Shown here piece by piece: positions 16,369-23,625 of a stretch of DNA of 35,225 nucleotides. This DNA is from Ruminococcaceae bacterium UBA1405. Its GTDB lineage: Bacteria > Bacillota > Clostridia > Oscillospirales > Ruminococcaceae. Location of the stretch: assembly GCA_002305685.1 (NCBI GenBank), contig DBQB01000052.1:1-35225 (forward strand). Reading direction: 5' to 3'. The notes under the pieces are model-generated. The model was not told the origin of the DNA, did no database searches, and was given only the letters and a program-made list of their open reading frames with translations. The position numbers and the translations under genes were made by a program. Position 1 is the stretch's first letter. Every line of letters begins with the position of its first letter.

Positions 16369-18621
16369 ATGGTTCATTTTGAGCAGTGGGACGGTTTTGA
16401 AGGCCGTCTGTGGAAAGAAGAGATCAACACCCGCGATTTTATTCAGAAAAACTATAAACCCTATGATGGGGATTCCTCCTTCCTGGCCGGTCCGACCGAG
16501 GCAACCAACCGGCTCTGGGGTATTCTGCAACAGCTGCAGAAAGAGGAGCGCGCCAAGGGCGGCGTGTTGGATATGGATACCGAGATTGTCTCCACCCTGA
16601 CCTCCCATGGCCCTGGCTATATCAGCGAGGAAACCAAAGATCTGGAAAAGATCGTAGGACTTCAGACCGATAAACCCCTCAAGCGTGCGTTTATGCCCTT
16701 TGGCGGCATCAAGATGGCGGAGGAAGCCTGCAGAACCTACGGATATACCCCCAGCCCGGAGCTGCATAAGATCTTCACCGAGTACAGCCGCACCCATAAC
16801 CAGGGCGTATTTGACGCCTACACCCCCGAGATGAAGAGAGCCCGTCACAATAAGATCATCACCGGTCTGCCCGATACCTATGGCCGTGGACGTATTGTGG
16901 GGGACTACCGCCGGGTGGCGCTGTACGGCATTGATTTCCTGATGCAGGAGAAGGCAAAGGATTTTGCCAACTGTGGCGATGGAACCATGACCGATGATGT
17001 GATTCGTCTGCGGGAGGAGATTTCCCTGCAGTATCAGGCTCTGGCGCAGATGAAGGAGATGGCCAAAATCTATGGCTACGATATCTCCAAGCCTGCCGCC
17101 AATGCCAAAGAGGCGGTACAGTGGCTTTATTTTGGCTATCTGGCTGCCATTAAGACCCAGAACGGCGCCGCTATGAGCGTGGGACGTATCTCCACCTTCC
17201 TGGATATCTATATCCAGCGGGATATGGAGAAGGGAATCCTCACCGAGAGCGAGGCACAGGAGCTGATCGACCATCTGGTGATGAAGTTCCGTATGGTCAA
17301 GTTTGCCCGTATTCCTTCCTATAACCAGCTGTTCTCCGGCGACCCGGTGTGGGCGACGCTGGAGGTGGGCGGCATTGGCGTGGACGGACGCTCCATGGTG
17401 ACCAAGACCGATTTCCGTTTCCTGCATACGCTGGAAAATATGGGTCCTTCCCCCGAGCCCAATCTGACGGTGCTGTACTCCTCCGCGCTGCCGGAAAACT
17501 TCAAGAGATATTCTGCGGAGATCTCCATCCGCACCAGCTCCATCCAGTATGAAAACGACGATGTGATGAAGCCTGTATGGGGGGACGATTACTCCATCTG
17601 CTGCTGCGTTTCCGCTACCCAGACTGGCAAAGAGATGCAGTTCTTCGGTGCCCGCGCCAATCTGGCCAAGTGCCTGCTGTACGCCATCAACGGCGGTGTG
17701 GACGTTAAGACCAGAGAGCAGGTCGCACCCGCTTATAAACCCATCACTTCCGAATATCTGGACTACGACGAGGTGGTTTCCAAATATTTGGTGATGATGG
17801 ACTGGCTGGCGGGGCTATATGTCAACGTTCTCAATCTGATCCAGTATATGCATGACAAATATTATTATGAGGCAGCGGAGATGGCGCTGATCGATACCGA
17901 TGTGCGCCGTACCTTTGCCACCGGTATCGCCGGATTCTCCCATGTGGTTGACTCGCTGAGCGCCATCAAATACGCCAAGGTCAAGACGGTGCGGGATGAG
18001 ACCGGCATTGTGGTGGACTATGTCACCGAGGGAGATTTCCCCCGCTACGGCAACGACGATGACCGTGCTGATGATATCGCGGTTTGGCTGCTCAAGACCT
18101 TCCTGGAGAAGATCAAGAAACACCACACCTACCGCAATTCCGAGCCCACCACCTCCATTTTGACCATCACCTCCAACGTGGTGTACGGCAAAGCCACCGG
18201 CGCAATGCCCGATGGACGCAAGGCCGGCGAGCCTCTGTCCCCCGGCGCCAACCCCAGCTATGGAGCGGAGCGCAATGGACTGTTGGCTTCCCTCAACTCG
18301 GTTGCCAAGCTGCCCTACGGCTGGGCGCTGGACGGCATTTCCAATACCCAGACCATCAATCCCGATGCCTTGGGCCACAGCGAAGCGGAGCGCACCACCA
18401 ATCTGGTACAGGTGCTGGACGGATACTTTGACCAGGGAGCCCATCATCTCAACGTCAACGTCTTTGGCCGCGAGAAGCTGGAGGACGCCATGGAGCATCC
18501 GGAGAAGGAAGAATACGCCAACTTCACCATCCGCGTTTCCGGGTATGCGGTGAAGTTTATCGACCTGACCAGAGAACAGCAGCTGGATGTGATTTCCCGT
18601 ACCTGCCACACCTCTATGTAA
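16369..18621 (+). CDS. pflB: Formate C-acetyltransferase (pyruvate formate-lyase)
   Basis: A 750-residue cytoplasmic glycyl-radical enzyme converting pyruvate and CoA to acetyl-CoA and formate, the main anaerobic pyruvate outlet in many fermenters. The catalytic cysteine pair is in SICCCVSATQTGKEMQFFGARANLA (shown in part: Cys412-Cys413, with an extra Cys411 before them). The glycyl-radical loop is RVSGYAVKF with Gly725, 25 residues before the end. The C-terminus is RTCHTSM. Length agrees with E. coli PflB (about 760). The start ATG is preceded by AGGAGG at 8 bases. pflA follows 41 bases later, and the pair shares the promoter at 16267 and the terminator at 19441. Confidence 0.97.
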   Translation: MVHFEQWDGFEGRLWKEEINTRDFIQKNYKPYDGDSSFLAGPTEATNRLWGILQQLQKEERAKGGVLDMDTEIVSTLTSHGPGYISEETKDLEKIVGLQTDKPLKRAFMPFGGIKMAEEACRTYGYTPSPELHKIFTEYSRTHNQGVFDAYTPEMKRARHNKIITGLPDTYGRGRIVGDYRRVALYGIDFLMQEKAKDFANCGDGTMTDDVIRLREEISLQYQALAQMKEMAKIYGYDISKPAANAKEAVQWLYFGYLAAIKTQNGAAMSVGRISTFLDIYIQRDMEKGILTESEAQELIDHLVMKFRMVKFARIPSYNQLFSGDPVWATLEVGGIGVDGRSMVTKTDFRFLHTLENMGPSPEPNLTVLYSSALPENFKRYSAEISIRTSSIQYENDDVMKPVWGDDYSICCCVSATQTGKEMQFFGARANLAKCLLYAINGGVDVKTREQVAPAYKPITSEYLDYDEVVSKYLVMMDWLAGLYVNVLNLIQYMHDKYYYEAAEMALIDTDVRRTFATGIAGFSHVVDSLSAIKYAKVKTVRDETGIVVDYVTEGDFPRYGNDDDRADDIAVWLLKTFLEKIKKHHTYRNSEPTTSILTITSNVVYGKATGAMPDGRKAGEPLSPGANPSYGAERNGLLASLNSVAKLPYGWALDGISNTQTINPDALGHSEAERTTNLVQVLDGYFDQGAHHLNVNVFGREKLEDAMEHPEKEEYANFTIRVSGYAVKFIDLTREQQLDVISRTCHTSM

Positions 18622-18662
18622 TTGCAGAAAAACAACCAAATTGTGGGAGTGGTGTAAAAGCT

Positions 18663-19415
18663 ATGGAGCCAAACAAGGAAATTACCGGAAGGGTTCATTC
18701 GCTGGAAAGCTTTGGGCTGGTGGATGGTCCCGGCGTTCGGTTTGTGGTGTTTTTGCAGGGCTGCCGGATGCGCTGTCAGTACTGCCACAATCCGGAAACC
18801 TGGGACAGAACCGGAGGCGAAGTCTGGACAGCGGACAAACTCTTTGAGCGGGTATACCGGTATCGCCGTTACTGGGGCAAAAACGGCGGCCTGACGGTCA
18901 GCGGCGGCGAACCGCTGCTGCAGATGGAGTTTGTCACCGAGCTGTTTCGTCTGGCCAAAGCCCATGGGGTGCATACGGCCCTGGACACCAGCGGCAACTG
19001 CTTTTCCACCGATCCCGCCTTTCTGGAGCCGTTCCGGGCGCTGATGGCGGTGACCGATCTGGTGATACTGGATCTCAAGGAGATGGATGAGGAGAAGCAT
19101 CGGGCGCTGACCGGCTGGTCGTCGGAGAATATCCTTGCCCTTTCCCGATATCTCTCCGAGAACGGACACGATATGTGGATTCGCCATGTATTGGTGCCGG
19201 GTCTCACCGATGACCCCGAGGGACTGGAGCAGCTGAGCCGGTGGATTCAAAGTCTTGAGACGGTGCGCCGGGTGGAGGTGCTGCCCTACCACACCCTGGG
19301 TGTGTTCAAATGGAAGCAGCTGGGAATCTCCTATCCGCTGGAAGGGGTGCGTACCCCGACCCGGGAGGAGGTTGCGCAGGCTGCGCGCATCCTGCTGACC
19401 GATCAATATCAGTGA
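18663..19415 (+). CDS. pflA: Pyruvate formate-lyase activating enzyme (radical SAM)
   Basis: A 250-residue radical-SAM enzyme that installs the glycyl radical on PflB using SAM and a [4Fe-4S] cluster. The cluster motif CRMRCQYC gives Cys34, Cys38 and Cys41 (CxxxCxxC), preceded by SFGLVDGPGVRFVVFLQG, typical of PflA. VSGGEPLLQ near residue 80 is the SAM-binding GGE motif. HVLVPGLTDD and ever-conserved EVLPYHTLG follow towards the C-terminus. Length is normal. The ribosome site is weak (GGTG, 9 bases before the ATG), suggesting lower synthesis than PflB from the same transcript, as expected for a catalyst needed in small amounts. Confidence 0.96.
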   Translation: MEPNKEITGRVHSLESFGLVDGPGVRFVVFLQGCRMRCQYCHNPETWDRTGGEVWTADKLFERVYRYRRYWGKNGGLTVSGGEPLLQMEFVTELFRLAKAHGVHTALDTSGNCFSTDPAFLEPFRALMAVTDLVILDLKEMDEEKHRALTGWSSENILALSRYLSENGHDMWIRHVLVPGLTDDPEGLEQLSRWIQSLETVRRVEVLPYHTLGVFKWKQLGISYPLEGVRTPTREEVAQAARILLTDQYQ

Positions 19416-19440
19416 CGCCATCCCCTGAAATGATTTTGCA

Positions 19441-19499
19441 TAGATCCGTGGAATTTTCCGCAGCTTAAGAGATTGCGGGAAATCCCCGGATCTATTTTT
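19441..19499 (+). terminator. Terminator of the pflBA operon
   Basis: TAGATCCG pairs with CGGATCTA, and inside it ATTTTCCGCA pairs with TGCGGGAAAT, with small internal mismatches, followed by TTTTT at 19495-19499. Confidence 0.8.
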
Positions 19500-19612
19500 G
19501 TCGGTATTCAGAGCTTTTGCCAAAGGGCACCGTCCCCATTTGCCAGCGAAGGATTTCGGGGATCTCGAGGACTTGGATGTTGCGGGAGCAGGACTGAGCT
19601 GAGCAGTTCCGG

Positions 19613-19641
19613 TTGCATCCCACGGTGGTTTCCACTATAAT
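19613..19641 (+). promoter_or_regulatory. Sigma-A promoter of pxpABC
   Basis: TTGCAT (19613-19618), a 17-base spacer and a perfect TATAAT (19636-19641), 32 bases before the pxpA start. Confidence 0.7.
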
Positions 19642-19673
19642 GAACTCAAAACAACGGAAAGAAGGATGAGACC

Positions 19674-20447
19674 ATGAAACGGGTGGATCTGAACTGTGAT
19701 CTGGGGGAGAGCTTTGGCAACTACCGCATTGGGATGGATGAAGCGGTGATCCCCCATATTTCCTCCGCCAATATTGCCTGCGGCTGGCATGGCGGTGATC
19801 CTATGGTGCTACGGCATACGATGGAGCTGGCAAAACAGGCGGGGATCGGGGTGGGAGCCCATCCGGGATTTCCCGATCTTCTGGGGTTTGGACGCAGAAC
19901 CATCCAGATCACCCCTCAGGAAGCCTACAGCTACACCCTTTATCAGCTGGGGGCGCTTTATGGCTTTGCCAGGGCGGCAGGGCTTTCGGTGCAGCACCTC
20001 AAACCTCATGGGGCGCTGTACAATATGGCGGCCAAAGATCTGGCGCTGTCCACCGCCATCTGTCAGGCCATTCGGGATTTTGATCCCCATATCATCCTGC
20101 TGGCTCTCTCCGGCAGCAAGATGCTGCAAGCGGCGCAGGAGGTGGGAATCCTATCCGCCTGCGAGGTGTTTGCCGACCGGGCTTACAATGAGGACGGCTC
20201 CTTGGTTTCCCGCAGCCTTCCTGGGGCGGTGATTCACGATACCCAGGAGTGTGTGCGCCGGGTATCCCAGATGGTGCGGGAGGGGACGGTGACGGCGATT
20301 ACCGGCAAAACGGTGCCGATCCGGTGCGATTCCATCTGCGTACATGGGGACAACGAGAGTGCAGTGGCGTTTGTCAAGGCCATCCGGGAGCGGCTTAATG
20401 CGGACGGGGTGGAGATTGTGCCGCTGCGCCGTGTGGTGGAAGGATAA
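19674..20447 (+). CDS. pxpA: 5-oxoprolinase subunit PxpA (LamB/YcsF family)
   Basis: A 257-residue cytoplasmic subunit of the ATP-dependent 5-oxoprolinase PxpABC, which opens 5-oxoproline (pyroglutamate) to glutamate. The N-terminus VDLNCDLGESFGNY and the stretches SANIACGWHGGDP, GAHPGFPDLLGFGRR, HLKPHGALYNMA and EVFADRAYNEDGSLVSR are the conserved LamB/YcsF blocks in order. The start ATG follows AAAGAAGGATGAGACC. It is the first gene of a three-gene operon, 12 bases before pxpB. 5-oxoproline forms spontaneously from glutamine and from N-terminal Gln/Glu of peptides, so this is both damage repair and scavenging. Confidence 0.95.
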   Translation: MKRVDLNCDLGESFGNYRIGMDEAVIPHISSANIACGWHGGDPMVLRHTMELAKQAGIGVGAHPGFPDLLGFGRRTIQITPQEAYSYTLYQLGALYGFARAAGLSVQHLKPHGALYNMAAKDLALSTAICQAIRDFDPHIILLALSGSKMLQAAQEVGILSACEVFADRAYNEDGSLVSRSLPGAVIHDTQECVRRVSQMVREGTVTAITGKTVPIRCDSICVHGDNESAVAFVKAIRERLNADGVEIVPLRRVVEG

Positions 20448-20459
20448 GGAGGAAAAACC

Positions 20460-21185
20460 ATGGAAGCCATGCAAACTCGCCTGGTGTTCTGCGGTGACAG
20501 CGCTGTGACGTTGCAGTTTCCCCAGCAGATCAGCCAGGAGATCAACCGGCAGATCCGTTGGTTTTGCCGGGAACTGGAAAGCCGGCCGGTTCCCGGTATC
20601 GTTGAGCTGGTGCCCACCTACTGTGCGGTTACGGTGCATTATAATCCGATGGTGCTCTCCTGTGAAGCGCTGCAGGGATATATGAAGGAGATCCTGAGCG
20701 AAATAGAGCTCCAGAAGGATTGTGCTGCCGCGCTGCCCCAGGGACGGCTGGTGGAGATACCAGTGGTGTACGGCGGGGAGTACGGTCCGGATCTGGAGCA
20801 GCTGGCAGCTTCCCATCATATGACCGCTGAGGAGGTAATCCGGCTCCATGCGGGGCGGGAATACCTGGTATATATGCTGGGGTTTACCCCTGGATTTCCC
20901 TATTTGGGCGGGATGGACAGCCGGATCGCAACCCCCAGGCTGAAGGTTCCGCGCACCCGGATACCGGCGGGTTCGGTGGGAATTGCCGGAGAGCAGACGG
21001 GGATCTATCCCATGGATTCACCCGGCGGCTGGCAACTGATCGGGCGCACCCCTTTGCTGCTGTTTGATCCCAACCGGCCGGGGGAGGAGTTTCTGCTGCA
21101 GGCGGGGGACCGTCTGCGGTTTTGTCCAGTGGAACCCCGGCAGTTTGAAACCATCCGGCAGCAGGGATGGCGAAAGATCAAGTAG
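20460..21185 (+). CDS. pxpB: 5-oxoprolinase subunit PxpB (KipI family)
   Basis: A 241-residue subunit of the allophanate hydrolase subunit-1 (KipI) family, acting with PxpC in the ATP-dependent activation half of 5-oxoprolinase. The N-terminal domain (RLVFCGDSAVTLQF) is followed by the cyclophilin-like C-terminal domain with EIPVVYGGEYGPDLEQLA, YMLGFTPGFPYLGGMDSRI, VPRTRIPAGSVGIAGEQTG and DSPGGWQLIGRTPL, all family hallmarks. AAGGAGGAAAAACC precedes the ATG. In Bacillus the homologue KipI inhibits sporulation kinase A, but the pxpA-pxpB-pxpC order here argues for the enzyme. Confidence 0.94.
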   Translation: MEAMQTRLVFCGDSAVTLQFPQQISQEINRQIRWFCRELESRPVPGIVELVPTYCAVTVHYNPMVLSCEALQGYMKEILSEIELQKDCAAALPQGRLVEIPVVYGGEYGPDLEQLAASHHMTAEEVIRLHAGREYLVYMLGFTPGFPYLGGMDSRIATPRLKVPRTRIPAGSVGIAGEQTGIYPMDSPGGWQLIGRTPLLLFDPNRPGEEFLLQAGDRLRFCPVEPRQFETIRQQGWRKIK

Positions 21186-21203
21186 GAGGGGAAGAAAAAG
21201 GAT

Positions 21204-22304
21204 ATGTACAGCATCACGGTTTTACAGCCCGGAATGTATACCACCATCCAGGATGGGGGGAGATTTGGATATCAGCGGTTTGGCGTGCCGGTGGCCGGAG
21301 CGATGGATCCTTTTGCCTATCGACTGTCCAACCTTTTGGCAGGGAATCCTCCAGGGGCGGCGGCGCTGGAGCTGACGGCAACCGGCCCCACCCTGCGCTT
21401 TGAGCAAAACGTGGTGTTTGCCCTTGCAGGAGCTGATTTTTCCGCCAAACTCGATGGCATTTCCCTTCGGCCCAACAGCGCCCATTTTGCCCCGGCAGGC
21501 AGCGTCCTTTCCATGGGTGGAGCTGTGGGGGGATTTCGCAGTTATCTGGCGGTGTACGGGGGGCTGGATGGGCAGCAGGTGATGGGCAGCCGCTCCACCT
21601 ACGTCAAGGCCGGCTTGGGCGGATATCAGGGGCGCCCGCTGCAAAAAGGGGACCGACTTTGCCTGCTTTCTCCATCCCAGGGTATGCCGACGATGCCTGC
21701 GGGTTTGCCGGCGCGGTATCTGCTGCAAGAAAATTTGCCGGAGTGTTACCGAAATCCTTCCACAGCCCGGGAGGCGGTGGTTCGGGTGCTGCTGGGCGCG
21801 CAGCAGGAATATTTTTCGAAGCAGGGACTGGATAGATTCTTTCAGGAAAGTTACACCGTTACCGGGGAGAGTGACCGGATGGGATACCGCTTGCAGGGTC
21901 CCCGTGTGGATCGGGCTATCGGTATGGAAGGGAATATCCTTTCCGACGGGGTGGCCTTCGGCTCCATACAGATTCCCGACAACGGGCAGCCCATCGTGAT
22001 GATGGCGGACCGGCAGACCACCGGAGGATATCCAAAGCTGGGAGCGGTGATCACCGCCGATTTGCCGGTGATGGCGCAGCTGCGCGCGGGGGAGAAGCTG
22101 CGGTTTCTGCCGGTAACCCTGGAGCAAGCCCATAAGGCGTTGCGGGAGCAGCAGGCGTTTTTTCACAGCTTGGAAGAAACGTTCTGCGCCGCGTCGGAGC
22201 CCCAAAAGCGGGAATTCAAGATTTTATTGGGCGCTGAGGAATATACAGTTGAGGTGTTTTCCTATCCGCAAACAGGGGAGAAGAAAGGCGCATCGATTGG
22301 ATGA
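21204..22304 (+). CDS. pxpC: 5-oxoprolinase subunit PxpC (KipA, carboxyltransferase-like family)
   Basis: A 366-residue subunit of the allophanate hydrolase subunit-2 (KipA) family. The N-terminus reads ITVLQPGMYTTIQDGGRFGY, then QRFGVPVAGAMDPFAYRLSN, the family signature. Later blocks are LAVYGGLDG with MGSRSTYVKAGLGGYQGRPL, SDRMGYRLQGP, LSDGVAFGSIQIPDNGQPI and TTGGYPKLGAVITADLP. The start follows GGAGGGGAAGAAAAAGGAT, 18 bases after the pxpB stop. The C-terminal 45 residues are a charged tail less typical of the family. No clear terminator follows. Confidence 0.93.
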   Translation: MYSITVLQPGMYTTIQDGGRFGYQRFGVPVAGAMDPFAYRLSNLLAGNPPGAAALELTATGPTLRFEQNVVFALAGADFSAKLDGISLRPNSAHFAPAGSVLSMGGAVGGFRSYLAVYGGLDGQQVMGSRSTYVKAGLGGYQGRPLQKGDRLCLLSPSQGMPTMPAGLPARYLLQENLPECYRNPSTAREAVVRVLLGAQQEYFSKQGLDRFFQESYTVTGESDRMGYRLQGPRVDRAIGMEGNILSDGVAFGSIQIPDNGQPIVMMADRQTTGGYPKLGAVITADLPVMAQLRAGEKLRFLPVTLEQAHKALREQQAFFHSLEETFCAASEPQKREFKILLGAEEYTVEVFSYPQTGEKKGASIG

Positions 22305-22609
22305 TGCCGGGAAATCCGAAGATTTGAAAGGATTTTGAGGGAAGAAATGCGAAAAGAAGGAAACGGCCTGGAATTTATTTCAAAAGGAAGACGGCGCCGG
22401 AATGAAAAATTTGATTTTGCAACTTTCGTCCCGTTCTTCCGGCAAAAAAACAGAATGTTGCACGGAAGCCCTAAAAGCCTGATCCTGCAAGGAAAATTCC
22501 GACCTGCGTCTCATGCTGGAGGCCCTCTGTATAATCCACAGATTTCCCTTGAAAAAGAATCGTCAAATCGTCAAGGTTGCAAAAAAGCAAATTCCTTGAA
22601 CAATTTATG
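22305..22609. other. Intergenic stretch after pxpC, nothing recognised
   Basis: About 300 bases between pxpC and the orphan promoter. A 92-codon open frame (22335-22613) has no ribosome site, no domain and arginine/lysine-rich, low-complexity content, so I do not call it. No clear hairpin terminator was found. Confidence 0.4.
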
Positions 22610-22638
22610 TTGACAATATGAGCGAAGTATTATATAAT
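22610..22638 (+). promoter_or_regulatory. Consensus sigma-A promoter of a candidate small RNA
   Basis: TTGACA (22610-22615), a 17-base spacer and TATAAT (22633-22638). Both hexamers match the consensus perfectly, the only such pair noticed in this window. No coding frame follows before the terminator at 22785. Confidence 0.75.
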
Positions 22639-22644
22639 CATGAT

Positions 22645-22823
22645 GAAATCAGAAACAACCAAAGTTTCATATCGGGAAGAAAAGCAAGATGTTTGCTGAA
22701 TATTCCTCCATATGGGAACCGGTTGGGAAAACACAGCAATATTGTGTAGAATGATGGATTCTAAAGTGAACAAAGCAAAATAGCAATGGTGCTATAGATT
22801 TTCAAAACTATAGCACCATTTTT
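22645..22823 (+). ncRNA. Candidate small non-coding RNA, about 180 nt, family unknown
   Basis: The segment runs from the expected start of the consensus promoter to a strong terminator and has no convincing open frame. It can form four short perfect hairpins: GAAAC/GTTTC (22652-22668), AGCAA/TTGCT with loop GATGT (22683-22697), ACACA/TGTGT (22731-22747) and AGAAT/ATTCT with loop GATGG (22748-22762). These are followed by the terminator stem. Two loops share GATG. I do not recognise 6S RNA, SRP RNA, RNase P, tmRNA or a known riboswitch in it. Length would suit a 6S-like RNA, but the 5' and 3' ends do not pair convincingly. It may also be the leader of the next gene, ended by attenuation. Confidence 0.5.
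22785..22823 (+). terminator. Terminator of the candidate small RNA
   Basis: A 13-bp perfect stem, AATGGTGCTATAG / CTATAGCACCATT (22785-22797 and 22808-22820), with a 10-base loop and a run of five T. Confidence 0.85.
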
Positions 22824-23087
22824 GTATTATCATCGAGAAAAATGGCAAAAAAGTCGAATTTGCCAAGACGATGTGGAAAACTATTTGTCATATTTCACAT
22901 AGCTCTCGGCAAAGGCAAATGGAAGTTTTTTTAAAATAAGTTTCATTTTCCTGTCTGACCAACAGGATTTTCCTAAATGCAGGAGGAGCAAATTTTCCTC
23001 CACTTTTACAGCGCAACCCCATAGGAAGCAAACAGATATCAATGTGGCCATAAGGCCGGGGAGGATGAAGGAGAGAAAAAGACGGTA
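22824..23087. other. Intergenic stretch before the DUF3899 gene
   Basis: No gene seen. It contains two small inverted repeats, CCTGT/ACAGG followed by ATTTT near 22954-22975 and GGAGGA/TCCTCC at 22982-23001. The second would hide a Shine-Dalgarno-like GGAGG, but that GGAGG is not next to a start codon. Confidence 0.35.
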
Positions 23088-23474
23088 ATGCAAATGAGAG
23101 AAAGGTTTTCGTATCAAAGGCTCAAGAAGTACCTTTGGGTCGCTCCTATCATGGCGGGGCTGGCCATCTGGTACAGCAAAGGAAAACCGTTGACGTACCG
23201 GATTTCGGATGTCCTGTTTTTGGTGGGAGCTTGGTTTCTCATCTGCGGGCTCTGGAAGCTGGCCAACAATCTGGGACTGTTCCATTCGGTGAGGTATGGT
23301 TCCAAACGGTTTTTCCAGGTGATTTTGGAACACACTGCTTTCGCCGAAAAGCTCCCAAAGACAGGGGATTATCTCTCCTATCTCAGAGCGTTTGTGCCGG
23401 ACGACACCTATCCGGCGCTGCTGATCATTGGCGGCGGGCTGCTGCTGGCCTCACTGGTGTTCAGTTTGTTCTAG
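23088..23474 (+). CDS. Small membrane protein, DUF3899-like
   Basis: A 128-residue protein with hydrophobic segments at about residues 17-29, 40-57 and 108-126. The central stretch RISDVLFLVGAWFLICGLWK followed by LGLFHSVRYGSKRFF resembles DUF3899, a family of short membrane proteins of unknown function in Firmicutes. AAGGAG lies 14 bases before the first ATG, a rather long spacing; a second in-frame ATG at 23094 is even further. It stands alone between the candidate ncRNA and the peptide-binding proteins, with no clear terminator. Function unknown. Confidence 0.7.
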   Translation: MQMRERFSYQRLKKYLWVAPIMAGLAIWYSKGKPLTYRISDVLFLVGAWFLICGLWKLANNLGLFHSVRYGSKRFFQVILEHTAFAEKLPKTGDYLSYLRAFVPDDTYPALLIIGGGLLLASLVFSLF

Positions 23475-23625
23475 GTGTTTTCGGGTTCTCCTTTCGGAAG
23501 AGTATTATTCGCAGTAAAACGGCCGGCTGCGGTAATATATTGGCATTTGCGGATGCTTTTGTTGTGTCTGTCAGATGTCGGAGCGTAACTACTCTATTTT
23601 GGAACATAATAAGGAGGAAAGTACC

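Noticed and set aside
20460..22304. KipI/KipA sporulation-kinase inhibitor pair
   Set aside because: The order pxpA-pxpB-pxpC in one operon supports 5-oxoprolinase; no kinase or sporulation gene is nearby.
22335..22613. A 92-codon open frame after pxpC
   Set aside because: No ribosome binding site, no domain, and it runs into the consensus promoter at 22610.
22645..22823. 6S RNA identity for the candidate small RNA
   Set aside because: Length fits, but the ends do not form the long closing stem and the central open bubble is not seen, so no family is assigned.
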